Shown here: positions 46,655 to 57,472 of the stretch, piece after piece
How the letters are laid out: the number at the start of each line of letters is the position of its first letter
Numbering within the stretch: position 1 is the first letter of the stretch
Assembly: GCA_033032865.1 (NCBI GenBank)
Contig: JAWHQI010000228.1
Location: 930,001-994,000 of the forward strand
Source: Dactylorhiza incarnata
Lineage: Eukaryota; Streptophyta; Magnoliopsida; Asparagales; Orchidaceae
DNA length: 64,000 bases
Direction of reading: 5' to 3'
Notes under the pieces: generated by a model
What the model saw: only the letters and a program-made list of their open reading frames with translations
Told to the model about the DNA's origin: nothing
The model's database searches: none
Made by a program: the position numbers and the translations under genes

Positions 46655-48967
46655 ATGGCACAAATCAAAGATTATGCTTCCACCAGACCACCAATGTGCA
46701 ATCTTGAAAAGTTTGCAGTTTGGAAAACAAGAATTAGGATCTATATGAATTCTATTGATGAATAATTATTTAATATTATTTTGACAGGTCCTCCCAAGCC
46801 TTATAGAAGAGACTCAAGTGGTGAAGTGACTCAAACACTTGTCCCAAGGGCTGAGTGGATAGTTGAAGAGAAGAAGGCAGGAACATGTGATGCAAAAGCT
46901 GTGAACATTCTTGTCTCAACCCTCTCAGATGAAATCTTTCAAAAGGTTGTTGACTGTGAATCAGCCAAAGAAATCTGGGAGGCTCTTACCAAGATGGTAG
47001 AAGGATGTGCTGATGAAAGGAAAGATAGAAAGGCTCTATTGATCTCCCAATATGAGAACTTTCAAAAGAAGCATGAAGAAAGCATATCTGAGATGTATGA
47101 CAGATTCAGTCTGATCATCAATCAATTAAGGAGCCTGGATAGAGAGATCTCTCTCACAGAGATCAATGACAAACTGTTAATGAGTCTCCCAAGTTCATGG
47201 GACTCAAGAATATGGGCAATAAGAGATACAAGAGGACACAAGGAAATCTCAACAGATGCCCTCTTAGGAAAACTCAAATCCTATGAGCAACTGCTGAAAA
47301 CCAGAGAAGAGAATGAAAGAAGAGGAAGCACTCCAACCTCCTCAAAAGATAGAAACATTGCTTTGAAAGCAACAGAAGAAGAGACCCCTGTCACTGAAGA
47401 AGAATTATTCAGCCTCTTGGCCAGAAGATTCAAGAAACGGGTCAGGACAGATGGGTCTAGAAGGAGAGAATCAAAACCAAGGTATGATAAAACTCCTACT
47501 AAAGAAATCATTTGTTATTCCTACAGGAAAACTGGACATATTGCTCCAGAATATCCAGAAAATGCTGAGAAAAAGAAAGATCTCAAGAAGAAATGGAAGA
47601 AGAAAGAAAGAGGCTTCATTGCAGAAGCTTGGAGTGAAACAGATTCTGAGGACAACACCTCATCCAAAAGTGACAATGAAGAGTCTAAGCAAGAAGACCT
47701 ATGCTTAATCGCTCTTGAAAGCTCAAAGGAAGAACATGGTGCTAATAAATCATCGAGTGAGACAGAATAAGAAGGAAGCATCTCTTCTGAAGATGATAAA
47801 GAAAATAGCCTTATTCCTATAGAGGAATCTGAGGATAAGGATGAGGTAAGCATTTTTGATGACATTGATATTCTGTGTGATGATTTCAAAAATGATTTTA
47901 AAGGATTATGTTTAGATCAACTAAAAGCTAAATAAGAAATTAAGAATCTAAAAGAACAAATTAATGTCATTAAAAACAAGAGAAATATAGAGGATACTTG
48001 TTCTAAAAATTATGAGTTAAGGGCTAACATCAGAGAAAAAGAAATAGAGAGGGCTAAAATAGAAAACCAGCTCCATAAGAATAAGGTATCCCAAGCAAAA
48101 GCTTATGAAGAATCAATAAAAATGAGAAGCCAAACACTTAAATAAATCACAGAAAAACAAACAAGAAGACATAAAAATCTTGGGCTAGGAGCTGATCCCT
48201 CAGCTAGTCTAATTCCATCCAACAAAACTGCTTGGATGAGCCCTGTTAAATTCACTAAACCCACTAAATCAATAAACCAAGAAGAAGACTCACAAAATAA
48301 GGAAGAAGACTCCCTCAATGAGATAAACCATTTTGATGAAACATTATACTATACAGATGAAGACTCTCAAACTACTTCTAAGAAGGCAACTAAGCCAAAA
48401 GAAACAACTCATAAAGAAATAAAATCAGAAAAAGGGAAAAATAAAATTTGTGAAAACACAATTGCGTCGACTTCATATTGACGCATGAATGATAGTGCGT
48501 CGAATTCTACTCGACGCAATCTCTCAGATGCTTCGACCTCAACTCGACGCTTGAATAAAAGTACGTCGACTTCCAATCGACGCAACTTCTTACATGCGAT
48601 GATTTTAGATCAACACAATCTGGAGAAAGCGCCGAATATAAATCGACGCAACTATCAACATACGTCGAATAGATATCGACGCATAAAAACTCAGAGCAAC
48701 ATAATTACAGGACATGTCTATTCTCCAAAAACTTTCCATCTTAACCCCCATTCAGGACCTATTCATCCTGATCATAATTTCTATCCTAATCAAAACTTCT
48801 ATCCTAACCAAAATTTCTATCCTAATCAAAATTTCTTTCTTAATCAACACCACTATCCCTCTCTAAACTCAAATTCCCATAATCTAAAGATAGTCAGATG
48901 TTATATCTGCAATAAAACTGGCCACATTGCCAAACAATGTTGGCACAATCAATCTAATTGTTTATAA
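46655..48967 (+). pseudogene. gag: Gag of D, one frame with five stops
   Basis: ATG at 46655. The same frame runs to 48967, interrupted by stops at about 46763, 47768, 47932, 48142 and 48479. Order: N-terminal copia block (FAVWKTRIRIYM), UBN2-type domain (about 46880-47290; KEIWEALTKMVEG, SISEMYDRFSLIINQLRSL), a degraded first knuckle (CYSYRKTGHIAPEYP, with the second and last Cys as Tyr), an acidic region, a coiled coil (about 47935-48140), a Ser/Thr/Arg-rich segment coded by TCGACG repeats (48460-48690), NQNFYPNQNF-type repeats (about 48770-48840) and a perfect second knuckle CYICNKTGHIAKQC at 48899-48940. Confidence 0.9.
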
Positions 48968-49419
48968 AAATTAGTCCAAGACTGACTTAGAAAACTTTAG
49001 GAGCAGGAAGAAATAATCTCTCAAGAGAAACCAAGAAGCTTCGGGCAAAATGAAAGTCACGTAGACTTATTAATTGACGCACCATCGATAACCAATAATT
49101 ATAAATAAAATCGACGCATGCGTCGACTTCGATCGATGTATACGTCGATAGGAAACCCTAACATCTTAACTCAGACTGTATCAACGCTTACGTCCAATTC
49201 CACTCGACGTAACGTCGACTTCATGAAAAATTGTGACAATATTAAAATATTTTTTGATCACATCTACTGTAGTACCGAATAAGCCTCGAATTGTGTCTCG
49301 TTTCGACGTTTCACCTGACTTAAATAAACTCTTCAGTTAGAAATCCTCTCGCACTCTGCATCTTTCATCCTTCTTACCTCTCAGTCCAGCCATCTCTTCC
49401 TCTCTCTCACTGACCTAAA
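48968..49419 (+). other. TCGACG-rich spacer between gag and third ORF of D
   Basis: Non-coding. Contains the perfect palindrome TCGACGCATGCGTCGA at about 49119-49134 and further GACG/CGTC words to about 49220, the same motif as in the D LTR. This is where pol would be in an autonomous relative. Confidence 0.7.
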
Positions 49420-51052
49420 ATGGCTCCCAAGATAAACTCTGGTTTCGACATTGACCTCGAATCCTTCCAGGACGTCGCCGAATATTATAAGAGCATCATA
49501 GCTCTCTTCACTGAAGCTGGCCTAGATAAGCTCATCTCCATAAGATGCAAGCTCCTGGAGACAGAACTCACAGAGCTAATGGCTCATGTTCAGATATCTG
49601 AACAAGGAGAAATCACTGGAACAATATATGAGACACCTGTCGCAATCTCTGCTGAACACCTTAGGAACACTTTTGATCTCCCATTAGGTACATACCAACA
49701 CTATCTTTGTTCAAATCAAAAAGGGGAAAGCAAATTATTCCCTAGAGAGTAACTAAATTAATCTCCCCCTATCAGGTGATGAACCTGTGGAACTCACCCC
49801 TGATGAAATCAAAAGTCTGTAAATCACCATGAAGTTCTCCAAAGATAGACCAATCCATCCGAAGAAAATAGATTTTTCTGATGAGTATTGGCTACTGGCA
49901 GACATAGTAGGAAAAATACTACTATGTAAGATTTCTGCCCACGATGCAGTGCCCAAGCAGCAACTGAACATCATGGGGGCACTTGTACTGAAGAAGAAAA
50001 TAAACTGGGCCAGCTACTTACTCAAAATAATAGGGTACAAATATTCTCACCAAGAAAATGCTTACATGAGAATTATGAGTCAGGTACTTTTCCACTCCTT
50101 CCCTGACCTATGCAGGTCAAAAGGAATTCCCATCCCTCCTGGAAAAAGGATGTCCATTGCTCTCTTCTCAAAATGGACCAGGCAAATTCCCAAGCCTGGT
50201 GCCATTCCTGACAGGACTCCCTCTCCTCCTAACTCTCCTAGCCATCCAGCCTCACCTCCTCCTCAGCATACAGACATCTCCTCCCTACCTACCTCCTCTA
50301 TTCCTCCACCTCCTCCATCAAACTCACCTCATCACAATGATACACCTCCACCTTCATCACCTCCTCCTCCACCATTATCTCCTACTACAACACACCTTGA
50401 GCCATCTCCATCCACTAACACTCTCATCACCCAGTGTATCCAATCAGCAGCCCAAAAATTTCAAGAAATGCTGGATGCACACTGCTCTCAACTTCACTCC
50501 TCCATCATACATATGCAAACCCAAATAGATGTGGTCAATGCTTCTGTGCAAAGATTGAAGTCCTCTGTCTCTTCCTCCAAAGTGACCAAGTCTTTCTTAA
50601 CCTCCTTGGCTAAGAAGGTCAAGAAGGGGGAGAAATTAGATGAAGAGCAGCTCTCAAGTCACAAATCTCTTTCACACAAGTCCCTTCCTACTTCAAAAAC
50701 TGATAAGACAATTGGGAATGAATTAGTCCCAGAGCTACATGATGAGGACCAGATAACAGATGTACTCTCTATAGCAAAAGAAGCTACACAACAAGTCCTC
50801 TTTCAAGGGGAGGCTAGCAGAGCAGAAGTTGAAAAGGAAACTGATGCTGAAGTAATTGAAGCTGGAGCTGAGAAAGAAACTGAAGAGGCAGAAATTGAAG
50901 TCTTAAAGGAAGTTCCATCTCAGGGGGAGCAAACTGATGTGACTCAGGGGGAGCTGAGTGAACCACCTGTTAATGAGAAGGAGCAACCCACTTCTCCAAA
51001 AACTTTACTATTCACTAGGAAAAGAAAAACTCCTCCTACCCCTCCTGAGTGA
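49420..51052 (+). pseudogene. Third ORF of D: proline-rich, coiled-coil protein (env-position)
   Basis: First piece 49420-49752 (110 codons, MAPKINSGFDIDLESFQDVAEYY...) has helical, charged content. After a frameshift near 49750 and an in-frame TAA at about 49818, a second piece (49829-51052) continues: a compact region with aromatic and basic residues (DEYWLLADIVGKILLCKISAHDAVPKQQL), a Pro/Ser/Thr-rich linker (about 50190-50410), a coiled coil with KVTKSFLTSLAKKVKKGEKL, and an acidic Glu-rich tail ending in a basic patch. No clear signal peptide or membrane span. Place and composition match the third ORF of SIRE-type copia elements, often called env-like; function unknown. Confidence 0.65.
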
Positions 51053-51235
51053 TGTGTTGAACAATGTTGATATACTCTATACTCTTTCCTCCATGATTAA
51101 ATACTGTTTATGAAGTCTGATTATAGTTTCTTCTAATTACTTAACTCATTTCTTTTCTATATAAGTGCCTTGCTGTGTTGATTAAAAGCTGGTACAATTT
51201 CTCCCTGAATAGGGTTAAGACAAATAGGGGGAGAT
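51053..51235 (+). other. 3' spacer and polypurine tract of D
   Basis: Short AT-rich spacer ending in AAATAGGGGGAGAT (51222-51235) against the 3' LTR. Confidence 0.85.
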
Positions 51236-52574
51236 TGTTGGGGAAATGATTTATCTTAACCCCTAGAATTGAGTAGAATATAAATTCTAAGAATGAAAAA
51301 TTAGGCTAAGTAAATATGCGTCGAATAGTATTCGACGCAACGTCGAAATGTAGTCGACGTTTCTCTCGGAATGAGTCGAAGTAACTCTAAGAAGAATTCG
51401 ACGTAATCAATGTCGACGTAACTCTGATTTCTAGTCGACGCACCTTAGTCGACGCACCTTCCATATTCTCCTCTCGACGTCTAGCCAGTCTGTAATCGAC
51501 GCTTCCGTCGAATAGTAATCGACCCACGTCGATTTCTATGACAAATTCAAAACACGCCAGATCTCTTTCCTTCTTTCTGTAGATCTGATCCTTATGGAAT
51601 TATATTATTCTTTTATAGCCGTTCTGAATCATTCTTTCTTTCTAATTGATTCTTGGCTAAATTGATTAAGTTTATTATGGATTGTATTTGAAATCAGAAT
51701 AATCTCTTTCCTTCTACAGAAATATTGAATATGGAATCTTTCCTCTCTTACTATTTCTCTAACTACTAATTGATTATTCTCCTATAGTATTCCTTGAATG
51801 AATAGTGCTATAAATAAGAGGGAAGTCGGCAGAGACAAACAAGTGATCCACCATATACATTTGAAAAAGAGGAAGAGCTCCCAAGTGAAGAGTGAGAAAG
51901 CTGTGAAAAGAGATAGTGTGCTGCAGCAAAGAAAAAGCCTTCATCTTCTCCTCCTTCTGAAGCCATTCTGCTGCAATTTCTGAAAGCTCTCACAAAAGAG
52001 AGAAAAAATTACAATCTCCTTCTCACTATAGAAGAGAGATTACATTCAGTATTCTTGTGCTTCTAATCTTCTTGCTACGAAGAAGATTCTTTCTTGTTTT
52101 AATTGTTTCTTCTAATTCTTCTTCTCATACTTATTTCAACTTCAATTGTGTAAAAGAGTTCTTAGAATCTCTCTTCAAAAAATTCAGTTGTACTGGTTCT
52201 AAGAGTCTCCTTATCAAAAGACTCAGGCTGGTACTAAGAGTCTCCTTATCAAAAGACTCAGGCTGGTTCTAAGAGTCTCCTTATCAAAAGACTCAGTGCA
52301 AGATAGTGAATTCCTACCAAGGGGATAGAAGAGTGGACTACCCAAAGTTTGGGGAACCACTATATTTCTTTGTGTTGTGTTGTGATTTTCATTTTGCTAT
52401 TTCTTTCTTTATTTACTTAATTCTTGTTGGTGTGTGTGGGAAGCTTAATTCTGTGATTATTACACATATATATATATATATATATATGTTAACTTTGCAC
52501 AAAATTTATTTAAATCTCTATTCACCCCCCCCCCCCCTCTAGAGAATTCTAGTGTGGTTAACTGTGCACTTTCA
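51236..52574 (+). repeat. 3' LTR of D
   Basis: 1339 bp, TGTTGGGGAAATG to CACTTTCA. Differs from the 5' LTR by a third 35-bp GAGTCT/AGACTC unit (52195-52297) and by several intact CpGs that have decayed in the 5' LTR. TATA box 51808-51818; (TA)n tract at about 52465-52490; C run at about 52526-52538. Confidence 0.94.
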
Positions 52575-52579
52575 TCTAT

Positions 52580-53447
52580 GTATCAGCTTTTTGAATTGCT
52601 TTGAGAGGAGGGCCACCTCTCTATCAGTGTCATCAGATTCAGAGGAGCTGGCTCCTGATTCCTCACTGCTCTCAGATCTATTCTGAGAAGCAGCGATCTT
52701 CCCCCTGGATCTTCTGGAGCTCTCAGCCTTTAGAGCCATTGATCTTTCTCTTGAGCTCGCCTTTGAGCTTTCTTCTTCTCCAGCCTTCCTTGTGTTGAGT
52801 TGAAGTTCATGGGACAGCAGTTTCCCATACAGATTCTTAGACTCAATGATGCCCAGCTGACCCATCTCTCGGATGGCGCATATCTTGATATCACATTCCT
52901 TTGTGAGGGATCTAAGAAACTTGTCATTTAAGTTAGAGTTCGTGAACTCCCTATCATAGTTTCTCAGGCCATTCACTATCTTGAAAAATCTCTCATAGCA
53001 GCTGGAGATTGTTTCACTTTTGCCCTTTTTAAGGCTTCATACTCCTGGTTGAGGAGGGATTTTCTGTCATCCCTTACCTCATCGGTACCCTCCATATATA
53101 CGATCAAGGAGTCCCACATCTCCTTGTCTGTTTTGCAGTGGATTAGATTTTGGAATGGTGGAGTCATCTATGGCACTGACAATAACGTTTTGTGCCCTTT
53201 TGTCCAGACCTGCCAAGATCAGCTCATCCTTGTTCTTGTCTTCATACTTCTTTATTACCTGCCTGGTTGGGTCAATAGTGGAGGTATCAGTAGGGACGAA
53301 GGGGCCCTGCTTGATCGTCAGGTAGATTCTCGGGTCAGCTGCTTCCATAAAGAGCCTGACCCTTTCCTTCCAGATGGGAAAGTTCTCCTTCGTGCAAATA
53401 GGAAGCTTCATAGCTCTCATTTGAAGATTCTGATCTCCACCGACCAT
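52580..53447 (-). pseudogene. gag: Gag N-terminal part of E
   Basis: ATG at 53447. N-terminal block (MKLPICTKENFPIWKERVRLFM, DPRIYLTIKQGPF, DKRAQNVIVSAIDDS), then two one-base frameshifts, near 53160 and 53005, inside the UBN2-type domain (FQNLIHCKTDKEMWDSLIVYMEG, KSLLNQEYEALK, NLNDKFLRSLTKE). It ends in the EVALLSKQFKKL stretch where D has inserted. Frame relation across D is given under the C-terminal part. Confidence 0.9.
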
Positions 53448-53501
53448 GGTGAGACGTTCTGGATCTAGATCGGACTGTTAGGTCTCCTTTTGATCAACCT
53501 T

Positions 53502-53513
53502 GCTTTGATACCA
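53502..53513 (-). other. Primer binding site of E
   Basis: TGGTATCAAAGC on the minus strand, three bases after the LTR end; tRNA-Met type with one change. Confidence 0.85.
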
Positions 53514-53516
53514 CTT

Positions 53517-55057
53517 GTTGGTTATGGAACGTTCACCTATAGGGGGGGTTTAGGTGATCTTGATGCTTTTTGAATTATGAGCGTGAGTTATCAGAAACTA
53601 AGTAATGCACAAAAGAAAACACTCAAACAAATTTCACCAGACGACACAAGATCTATAGAGGTTCCTCAAGACCGGGTGTCTTGAGTAGTCCTCTGTCCCT
53701 CTGCGCCTACCCAGTGATCCGCTAGGCTCGACAAACTTCGCCAAAAGGTTCAGGCCCTCAAGCCTTACAACACGGACCCGCAAGTCCCAACAGCCTAGGC
53801 CCTCAAGCCCTAACTGCCCCTGAGCCTCCAAGCTCGACACTCAGGCCCTCAAGCCCTACCTTTCGGACCCACAAGTCCCAACAGCCTAGAACCGCAAGCC
53901 CCTACTACCCCGAGCCGGCAAGCATGACACTCACGCCCTCAAGCCCTACCTTTCAGACCCGCAAGTCCCAACAGCCTAGACCCGCAAGTCCCTACTGCCC
54001 CCGAGCCCGCAAGCTCGACAAATCGCACCTGCGAGTGCACTGCCCTGGCCCTCAAGCCTCACAGCTCTCCAGCCCTCAAGCTAGACAATATGGCCCGCAA
54101 GCCTTATAAGAGATTACAGATATAAACTGTTTCTTCTGCCTGATGTTGATCGGCAACCTTAGCCTGATGATGATCGGCTTCTTGAGAATGAAGAGAATGC
54201 CTCTGAATCAGATCTTGAATGCACGGTTCTTCTTCAATTCTTTCTTAGCCGAATGTGGATTGGCTTCTTAGCAGTCGGCGAGGATGACTGCTTCTTGAGA
54301 ACTTCTTCTTCTTCTCCGCAAGAATGTACTGTTCTATTGAACGACGGGATACTTTTTGCTAGTTCTTTCTTGCGCGCGAAGTTATCTTTTCTAGGGCAAC
54401 CCTATTGCCTTTTATAGAGAGGACAAGTCGTATAACGGTCACATTAGCTTTCCTTTCCTGTCAGACGCCCAGCCATCATAGCAGGCCCCTGATTGGACAA
54501 TCAAGCGGCGGCATTAATTTTTGACAGCGCATCCGCGAGATTTGAATTTGTGTCGATGATATATTCCATCATTACGATGAAATGGAATGTATCTCGACGA
54601 CATCCCTTTGTCGGCTCCTTGTGCTTTGGAACTTCTTCTCAGGTCTCCTTGCTTCTGCTTCTGATGCTTGTATTTCAACGATACGGGACATGCTGGCGTT
54701 CCTGCATATACGACGATATGCTTCCTTTGTCTGTGTCATTGGGACCTTCCTTTGTTCATTCTGTCGTTGTAATTGTAGTATTGTCTTGTCGACATGGCCA
54801 CTATTTTGATGTCGACGATACTCCATTCTTCTCGACGACACGCCTTTCTTTGATAGTATCTTTGCGTTTGCTTTGCCTACCATTACAGCGATAAGCGTAC
54901 TTTGTCGGCCATCCCTTCTGTCCTTCTCGACGATATATACTTGTATACTTGTATTCTCCTGAGATTATGAACTAGATGTGTGATCAAATACAAAGTGAAG
55001 TATTCTTGACATGATGACTTCTTCAAATCAGGAATCATGTGGGCACGATTCCCAACA
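53517..55057 (-). repeat. 5' LTR of E
   Basis: 1541 bp, TGTTGGGAATCG at 55057 to ATAACCAACA at 53517. U3 repeats of TCTCGACGACAT (54550-54930), TATA at 54408-54417, the 92-bp GC-rich repeat at about 53740-54080, and the G-rich tract TATAGGGGGGG at about 53539-53549 near the 3' end. Confidence 0.93.
54408..54417 (-). promoter_or_regulatory. TATA box of E 5' LTR
   Basis: CTATAAAAGG on the minus strand, followed downstream by about 890 bases of LTR. Confidence 0.65.
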
Positions 55058-55741
55058 ATTGTCACTGACAATGGCCCACAATTCAACAATTCTGAAATGA
55101 TAAATTTATGTGACCAGATTGGAATTGATCTTCGGTTCTCCTCAGTGCATCATCCCAGAAGCAATGTTCAAGTGGAAGCAGCTAACAAACAAATCCAATA
55201 TCTTCTGATGAAAAGGGTGTTAAATCAAAAGGGAAATTGGGCAGAGCAACTTCCTTCTATCCTTTGGGCTCTTCGTACTACTCCATCCTCAGCTACCGGA
55301 GAAACACCTCTCAAGTTAACACTTGGTTCAGAGGAGGTTATTCCTATAGAATTTGAAGTGTTTACCCCAAGGGTGGTGTATGCAAAGGAGGGAGAAGAAG
55401 CGTGGATAGAGCATAATGACGAAGCCATCAAATACAGTCTGGATCTGATCGAAGAGCTTCAGGATGAGGCAACAATCAGACAGGAGGAAGTAAAAAGGAG
55501 AATGGCCAAGTACTTTGACAGGAATGTCAGGGTAAGGAATTTTGCAGTTGGAGATGTTGTGCTAAAGAAAGTTGATGCAGCGGCCAGAATAGGCAACATC
55601 GGAAAGCTAAATCCCAACTGGGTGGGGCCTTTCATTATCAAGGAGGTGCTAAAAAGCGGGGCTTATCGCCTCCAGACAAGCAAAGGAGAGGACTTCTCAC
55701 GCACCTGGAGCGGTGACGATCTTAAACGGTTCTATCCTTAA
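55058..55741 (+). pseudogene. pol: Integrase C-terminal half of G
   Basis: Open frame from the E junction to a stop at 55739-55741. Begins inside the catalytic core at TDNGPQF (second acid), and has VEAANKQIQ (third acid), LPSILWALRTTPSSATGETP, and the C-terminal domain FAVGDVVLKKVD...GKLNPNWVGPFIIKEV...GAYRLQ, typical of Tat-type gypsy integrases. The first catalytic Asp, the HHCC domain and RNase H are missing. No stop within this piece. Confidence 0.9.
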
Positions 55742-57472
55742 AATGTCTTCTCTATTTCTTGCATTTTTTGGATATTCAATGAAAGGCCCTATACTGACAC
55801 TTCTCCATGTCTGATGATTCTTTTTGCACTTTTTATACATATGTATCCTCCTCACTGAACCACGGAGACATCGCCAAGTTCTGCTCGAACCCCCTCGGAT
55901 TTTAGTCATTAGCGTAAAACCACAAAGATCATGTGTAGTGGGGAGTTTTCGCACACGTGTAGTGGTAGCTTGCCAATTCCCGTGCGGTGGACTTCAGAAC
56001 CTTTGATCCCGGCTGATATCTGACACACCCCTGCATCAAGGGAGGTTTAGGTGAATGTTAGCTCTATCATGCCCCGAGAGGGATATAGTTACATCTTTGA
56101 TGATCTTTCTGAGGAAAGCAATGTCGGTATAGCCTCCGCGGCATAACCACACCTGCCCAACTGATCGTCTTGGTATGTGACCATCGAATACTCCTAGGTA
56201 CTCTCAAGCGATGCCTAAGCGGGACCCACAACTGAGTTGATCTCTCTGAGGAAAGCAATGTTCGCCGCCTAGACCCACCTGCCCAATTGATCAACTCATC
56301 TTGTAACCCTAGGCAAGAGAGTAGTTGAGTCGCTTACAGCCCTTATGACCACTTGAGGAAAGCAATGTTCGCCGCCTAGTCCCACCTGCCCACTTGGTCA
56401 TCTGAGTCTGTGGCTATATCTTGTTACATTATAGGAAATTATCTCATCTTATATAGTCACTCTAGATCATTTGAGAGAAAACAGGATTTGTATAGGTACA
56501 TCGTAGGCCGGTCGGTTTGATGCTTAAACCGGGCGGTTTGAAATGAGCAGGTACCAAAGTTATCGGGCGGTCTGGTTATTAAACCGGGCGGTTTAAAATA
56601 AGCAAGATATCATAAAATGTGAGGAGGGCTATCAGGATATTAAGCATAACTGTGACCGGTCGGTCTTATCATCCGATTTATAATCTATCATCCTCATGGG
56701 TACTATTTCTATCCGTTCGGGTAGAAACGGGCTTTCCACAGGAAAGTAATTATGATTCTTGCGTGATGGAAATCATTACAAGTATCAAGTCATTAACCTC
56801 CCTGGTTGTATACAGATCGCACGGGCTTATCAGTTAAAGCTTATACTCAAGGATGGGACTTGTAGAAATCTGAATTATAAGTCGTTCGAATTAAATACTA
56901 ACCGCGCGGCTTGTCGATTGATTTCTTTTGACTTGGTATTCTCTATTCTGCGAAGTAATTATGTAAAACCAGGAAGTAATCGCACGGCTTGAATTCACAT
57001 ATATGGAGACATCTAATCATTGCAGTGGCTCAAAGTTGCATTCGGTTGACTCAGGGTATTCTATTAAGAACCTACAGAGTTCGAATTTCTATCCGCTCAG
57101 CTATATATTATAATCGCATCAAATTACTTATCAAGGTATGAATGGTTAATATTCTTTCGGGTTATATGGCATTTGCTGAGTCGAGATCGAAGATACAATC
57201 CGCCCAAACAGGATTTACAGCGTTCGAATGGCTATTGGAATTCTGAAGGTTCAGTAATCAAACTGGCTAGGTTATTATTAAGTCGCACGAGTTGGTTAGA
57301 AAGTTAACAATCCAAAACAGAAAGAGATCGCAAACAATCACAAGTAAGTCACATAAAGCAAACAACTAGACAGGTAAAAACTTTCCATTTCATTATCAAA
57401 ATCGACCGGTTTTGTAACCGACCGGTTAACAAAAACAAGCCGTCGGCTATTCAAAATAAAAACAAAATACAA
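55742..57472 (+). other. Non-coding spacer of G with repeats
   Basis: No coding frame. Three related blocks at about 56105-56165, 56243-56295 and 56352-56400 share GAGGAAAGCAATGT(TCGCCGCCTAG) followed by CCACCTGCCCA. From 56505 to 56670 there are repeated AACCGGGCGGTTTGAAAT / CGGGCGGTCTGG words, echoing the CGGTCT palindromes of the G LTR, and near 57405 an ACCGGTTTTGTAACCGACCGG inverted repeat (21 bases in all). Confidence 0.65.

Larger units (their letters stand above)
45260..52574 (+). mobile_element. Non-autonomous copia element D (gag plus third ORF, no pol)
   Basis: Two complete LTRs (45260-46558, 51236-52574) flanked by the perfect 5-bp duplication TCTAT (45255-45259 and 52575-52579). 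Inside: primer site, long gag pseudogene, a TCGACG-rich spacer, a proline-rich third ORF, and the polypurine tract at 51223-51235. There is no protease, integrase, RT or RNase H. LTRs look very alike, suggesting the youngest insertion in the stack. Position of the third ORF between gag/pol and the 3' LTR recalls the env-like ORF of SIRE-type copia elements. Confidence 0.95.
39205..55057 (-). mobile_element. Copia retrotransposon E, split by insertion of D
   Basis: Minus-strand element: 5' LTR 53517-55057, primer site, gag (53447 down to 52580, then 45259 down to about 43955), protease-integrase (43954-42521), RT-RNase H (42373-40797), polypurine tract 40448-40460, 3' LTR (40447 down to about 39205, truncated). 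The 45260-52574 part is element D. Inserted into the integrase gene of G: G sequence restarts at 55058 with ATTGTCACTGAC. The left junction with H is a deletion, so no target duplication can be read. Confidence 0.93.
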
